This document shows, in pieces, positions 8,896 to 10,533 of a DNA stretch of 10,533 bases. Below the pieces are notes generated by a model, which searched no databases, was not told where the DNA came from, and was given only the letters and a program-made list of their open reading frames with translations. The stretch covers positions 7,590-18,122 of the forward strand of contig NWUY0300001774.1 of assembly GCA_004151065.3 (NCBI GenBank), written 5' to 3'. Within the stretch, counting starts at the first letter, position 1, and each line of letters opens with the position of its first letter. Position numbers and translations under genes: made by a program. The stretch comes from Larix sibirica (lineage: Eukaryota > Streptophyta > Pinopsida > Pinales > Pinaceae).

Positions 8896-8937
8896 AAAAA
8901 AAAGAAAAAAATAAAAAATAATAATAATAATAATAAA
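8894..8937 (+). repeat. A-rich tract with (TAA)6 at the 3' end of the gypsy fragment
   Basis: Ten A, then g, seven A, t, six A and six TAA units (8919-8936). The pol stop codon overlaps its start. It lies immediately before the repeated SINE head. It can be read as a decayed poly(A) tail that expanded into a TAA microsatellite, which is common after LINE-mediated insertion. It could equally be an A-rich stretch native to the element downstream of pol. Confidence 0.85.
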
Positions 8938-8941
8938 TCCA

Positions 8942-9040
8942 TCCCACGGGGGTAGAGAAATTGGTAATGAGCAATTGAGATGAGAAATTGCAAATGAAAG
9001 GTTACAAGTTCAAATCCCCGTGGGTACTTACTTAAAGAAA
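8942..9040 (+). mobile_element. Candidate tRNA-derived SINE, about 99 bp
   Basis: A short unit with RNA polymerase III promoter-like motifs: A box tagagaaattgg (8953-8964) and B box gttcaaatcc (9008-9017), 44 bases apart. The ends pair perfectly over 9 bp, cccacgggg (8943-8951) with ccccgtggg (9016-9024). An internal stem gcaatt (8971-8976) pairs with aattgc (8986-8991) at the place of an anticodon arm. A short A-rich tail (ttaaagaaa, 9032-9040) is followed by the right target-site duplication. No good D or T stem forms, so it is tRNA-like rather than a tRNA gene. The first 33 bases recur at 6293-6327 on the other side of the gypsy fragment. I cannot name the family. Confidence 0.65.
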
Positions 9041-9056
9041 AACACAATATAGGATT
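9041..9056 (+). repeat. Right target-site duplication of the SINE-like insertion
   Basis: Sixteen bases aacacaatataggatt match 6277-6292 with one difference. The copia RNase H peptide resumes directly from here, so this copy joins the host element to the 3' side of the insert. Confidence 0.85.
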
Positions 9057-9573
9057 GTAAATTCAGGGATAGAGAATGATTTTTTTTATTGACTATATGG
9101 ACAACGATTTTGCAGACAATTTATATGATAGGAAGAGAACTTCATGATATGTTTTTCACTATAGTTCATGAGTGATTTCATGGGCATCCAAGAAGCAGTA
9201 GCCCATTGTGACGATGTCATCAGTAGAGATAGAATATGTACTAGCAACAACAATAGCCTATCAAGTAGTGCACGGTTACACATAGTTTTTAACGATCTAC
9301 AACAAAGACAAGAAGAACCAACCCAAATCTACTATGACAACTACTAAACCATAGCCTATTGTCCAAAAATCATGTTTTTCACTAGAAAAGAAAACATATA
9401 TATATATTAGATATCATTTTATTAGAGAGCATGTAAACAAGGGTGATATTTATTTAGAACCATCTAAATCATAAGACCAATTGGCTAACATATTCAGAAA
9501 ACCATTGGCAATAGATGTTTTTGAATTTCATACGTAGAATTTAGGAGTGATAGATGTTGAAGCATTCCGTTGA
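9041..9573 (+). pseudogene. Copia RNase H, 3' half, and pol C-terminus
   Basis: After the insertion the copia reading resumes. DNDFADNLYDRKRTS (about 9098-9142), a stop, YVFHYSS, a stop, VISWASKKQ, a stop, PIVTMSSVEIEYVLATTIAYQ (about 9201-9260). These are the RNase H core blocks, and the Glu of SSVEIEY, a catalytic position, is kept. In a shifted frame RYHFIREHVNKGDIYLEPSKS (9409-9470), a TAA and QLANIFRKPL form the standard end of copia pol. The final stop TGA is at 9571-9573, eight bases before the polypurine tract. Joined in order with the half at 6051-6292, the domain is complete in extent but not readable as one protein. Confidence 0.9.
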
Positions 9574-9580
9574 TGTAATT

Positions 9581-9589
9581 AAGGAGAAG
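9581..9589 (+). promoter_or_regulatory. Polypurine tract
   Basis: The purine run aaggagaag directly abuts the TG start of the 3' LTR. This is the expected primer site for plus-strand DNA synthesis in LTR retrotransposons, and it fixes the left edge of the LTR at 9590. Confidence 0.88.
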
Positions 9590-9830
9590 TGTTAGAGTAA
9601 CACCCACTAGTTAGTTTATCTTTTCAACTTCTTTAGTTATGGATAGTTAGAAGTTCATTGGTCTACACTCTTATAGGAATATAAAATCTATGCATCATAG
9701 ATGTGTGCCAGTGCATCAATTCTACAATTTATTTTTATAATGTCGCATTACATCCAATATAATGTTGCATTTCCTTATGGATGTAGCAACAATTAAGATT
9801 TGAGTTCTATTCCTTTAACTCTAAACAACA
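9590..9830 (+). repeat. 3' LTR of the copia element
   Basis: Starts TGTTAGAGTAA and ends CTAAACAACA, 241 bp, partner of 2118-2358. Its TATA-like stretch is at 9671-9686. Bases 9741-9763 contain an extra segment absent from the 5' copy. The LTR ends only 39 bases before the ATG of the acyl-CoA-binding-like reading at 9870, so its promoter could in principle read into that sequence. Confidence 0.93.
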
Positions 9831-9869
9831 TTGTACATGACATTAGATATTGAAGAGGAAGAAACTAAG

Positions 9870-10022
9870 ATGGCAAGGTCAAGCTATGCAATGGCATATC
9901 CCAATAGGTTTTATGCAGCGGTTGCCTACGCAGGCCTCAAATCATCTCAAAACTCTTTGAAAGATGCGATTTCTTGCTTTCAAAATGAGAACGCATTGCT
10001 TTTGTACGTACTTTACCATTAA
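9870..10022 (+). pseudogene. N-terminal fragment of a plant acyl-CoA-binding protein, probable broken gene or exon
   Basis: Acyl-CoA-binding proteins carry long-chain acyl-CoA esters. The reading MARSSYAMAYPNRFYAAVAY (from 9870), then AGLKSSQN and CFQNENALLLYVLYH, resembles helix 1 and helix 2 of the acyl-CoA-binding domain in the larger plant members, such as the kelch-containing class. These often open with Met-Ala-Arg, then Tyr-Pro-x-Arg-Phe-Tyr-Ala-Ala. I chose 9870 for that reason; an in-frame ATG at 9837 would add 11 residues of no recognisable character. A TAA (10020-10022) ends it where the family normally has a Gln pair followed by Ala-Thr-Val-Gly. The remaining helices, with the conserved Lys and Trp residues, are not found downstream. 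It may be a true first exon damaged by a stop, or a captured fragment. Recognition is from memory of the family only. Confidence 0.6.
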
Positions 10023-10533
10023 CAGGGAAATGCGACGATGGGGCGAAGAATGGAGGCTAGGGTTTGCGCGGTAATTGCTTGGGACGCTCTCCTCTCGGCT
10101 TTGCAACAGCAGACAAGGGCTCTTCTAGTCGAAGGATCTAGCATCGGCTATTCCTCTCTCCCTCTGGTCTCTCCTTCGACTATCGTTTTACAGATGCAAT
10201 TCATTCCTACTATTGCCTCGTCAGTTCCCTTGATGATGGCTTTGGACTTCTTGGCACACGATCCCCAGACACCACCCTATCCGGCCACCTCAACGAATCT
10301 TGCAAGCTCTAGATATGCCAAAGCTTTTCCGATTTTTGTAACGTCTTTGAAGGGAGTCTCTCTTTGTTTTCGAGTGACCCCTCAAACCTTTGTACTAGAG
10401 ATGAAATCTCTGATTCAACAGATAGAAGGAATCCTTTCAAGCCTATAGGAGCTTATCTTTGTAGGACGGTAGCTCTCAGACCACCGACAACTCCACAGCC
10501 TTGGGATCTCGAAGGATGTGTGCATTTCCTTGG
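10023..10533 (+). other. GC-richer segment, possibly coding, unrecognised
   Basis: Two sampled 60-base lines have about 53-55% GC, against about 35% in the preceding line. One frame is open for 136 codons from an ATG at 10038 to a stop at 10446-10448. A second plus frame is open from 10142 to 10309 and again from 10313 to the window end, with a single stop between. The complementary minus strand is also fairly open. Neither plus reading shows a motif I recognise, and neither continues the acyl-CoA-binding domain convincingly, apart from an Ala-Thr-Met-Gly at about 10032-10043 that could echo its next block. ATG-GAGGCTAGGGTTT at about 10050 contains the complement of a plant telo-box. It could be a gene start, a gene fragment or another repeat; the window ends inside it. 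Confidence 0.35.

Larger units (their letters stand above)
6329..8937 (+). mobile_element. 5'-truncated Ty3/gypsy (Tat/Athila-like) fragment ending in an A-rich tract
   Basis: The fragment carries part of gypsy pol in the order reverse transcriptase, RNase H, integrase. There is no gag, no protease, no primer-binding site and no LTR on either side. It begins just before the conserved reverse transcriptase entry block and ends when the pol stop codon merges with an A-rich run. The non-chromodomain tail and wording of the integrase C-terminus suggest the Tat/Athila side of gypsy rather than chromoviruses. It lies on the same strand as the copia host. Flanking 33-35-bp direct repeats of SINE sequence could be a target-site duplication. 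5' truncation plus an A tail plus a long duplication would mean retroposition of a gypsy transcript by LINE machinery. The alternative is a deletion or an assembly join. Confidence 0.85.
2118..9830 (+). mobile_element. Degenerate Ty1/copia LTR retrotransposon, interrupted by a nested insertion
   Basis: A complete but dead element. It has two 241-bp LTRs, an initiator Met-tRNA-type primer-binding site just inside the left LTR, gag then pol in the copia order (protease, integrase, reverse transcriptase, RNase H), and a purine tract just before the right LTR. Integrase before reverse transcriptase is what separates copia from gypsy. Subtracting the 2.75-kb foreign insert (6293-9040), the element is close to 5 kb, the usual size for plant copia. 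Its reading is split over all three plus frames, with dozens of stops and shifts. Immediate flanks (tacta before 2118, ttgta after 9830) do not form a clean 5-bp target duplication, in keeping with great age or later rearrangement. Confidence 0.93.

Noticed and set aside
6293-8974. The repeated 33-35-bp segments as short LTRs of the gypsy element
   Set aside because: They have no TG...CA ends, no primer-binding site follows the left one, no purine tract with the right placement precedes the right one, and the right copy continues into a full SINE unit.
8943-9024. A functional tRNA gene
   Set aside because: The end pairing and an anticodon-like stem exist, but the D and T stems do not form, the B box sits too close to the terminal stem, and the unit is bounded by target-site duplications. 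A SINE fits better.
9402-9416. An (AT)n microsatellite
   Set aside because: Only about five AT units inside the readable copia pol tail; too short to be a feature of its own.
10004-10026. A splice donor and acceptor joining the acyl-CoA-binding reading to the downstream frame
   Set aside because: GT and AG dinucleotides are present, but the implied intron would be about 20 bases, far below any plant intron.
1-10533. CRISPR array, bacterial operon, phage or defence system
   Set aside because: No regularly spaced repeats, no ribosome-binding-site-led gene chains, and all recognised proteins are of plant retrotransposon or plant type.

Overview
The window looks like nuclear DNA from a land plant with a repeat-rich genome. 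Nearly everything recognisable is decayed retrotransposon of plant type: a Ty1/copia element primed by initiator Met-tRNA, a Ty3/gypsy fragment whose integrase lacks a chromodomain (Tat/Athila-like), and a candidate tRNA-derived SINE. At the right edge there is a short stretch that reads as the start of a plant acyl-CoA-binding protein. Base composition is AT-rich, roughly 35% GC in sampled lines, until about position 10030, where it rises to about 53-55%. A conifer or other large-genome seed plant would fit, but that is a guess; nothing fixes the species. No intact protein-coding gene is visible.

Layout. Positions 1-420 hold what may be the end of an unrelated LTR. Positions 421-2117 have no convincing gene. 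Positions 2118-9830 are one old copia element: 5' LTR (2118-2358), primer-binding site (2362-2373), degraded gag (from about 2848), protease (DSG at 3783), integrase (4141-4990), reverse transcriptase (YVDD at 5843) and the first half of RNase H (to 6292). The second half of RNase H resumes at 9041 and the pol reading ends at a stop at 9571-9573. A polypurine tract (9581-9589) and the 3' LTR (9590-9830) follow. Both LTRs are 241 bp and run TG...CA, but only about four in five aligned bases match by eye, so the element is old. Its ORFs are broken by many stops and frameshifts.

The copia RNase H is interrupted from 6293 to 9040, and the interruption is itself layered. The outer layer is a SINE-like sequence with a 16-bp target-site duplication (6277-6292 and 9041-9056, one mismatch). 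Inside it lies a 5'-truncated gypsy pol fragment (about 6329-8895) that runs in order through reverse transcriptase, RNase H, integrase and a GPY/F-type tail. Its last codon merges into an A-rich tract (8894-8937). The first 33-35 bp of the SINE are present on both sides of the gypsy fragment, as if they were the target-site duplication of a second insertion. A single N at 6328 sits exactly on the left junction, so an assembly join must be ruled out.

Right end. Forty bases after the 3' LTR an ATG at 9870 opens a 50-codon reading resembling the N-terminal half of a plant acyl-CoA-binding domain. It ends at a stop at 10020-10022 before the rest of the domain. The GC-richer segment beyond it (10023-10533) is open in more than one frame and I do not recognise it.

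There is no operon-like cooperation here. The parts relate by insertion history: copia first, SINE into copia, gypsy-derived sequence into the SINE.
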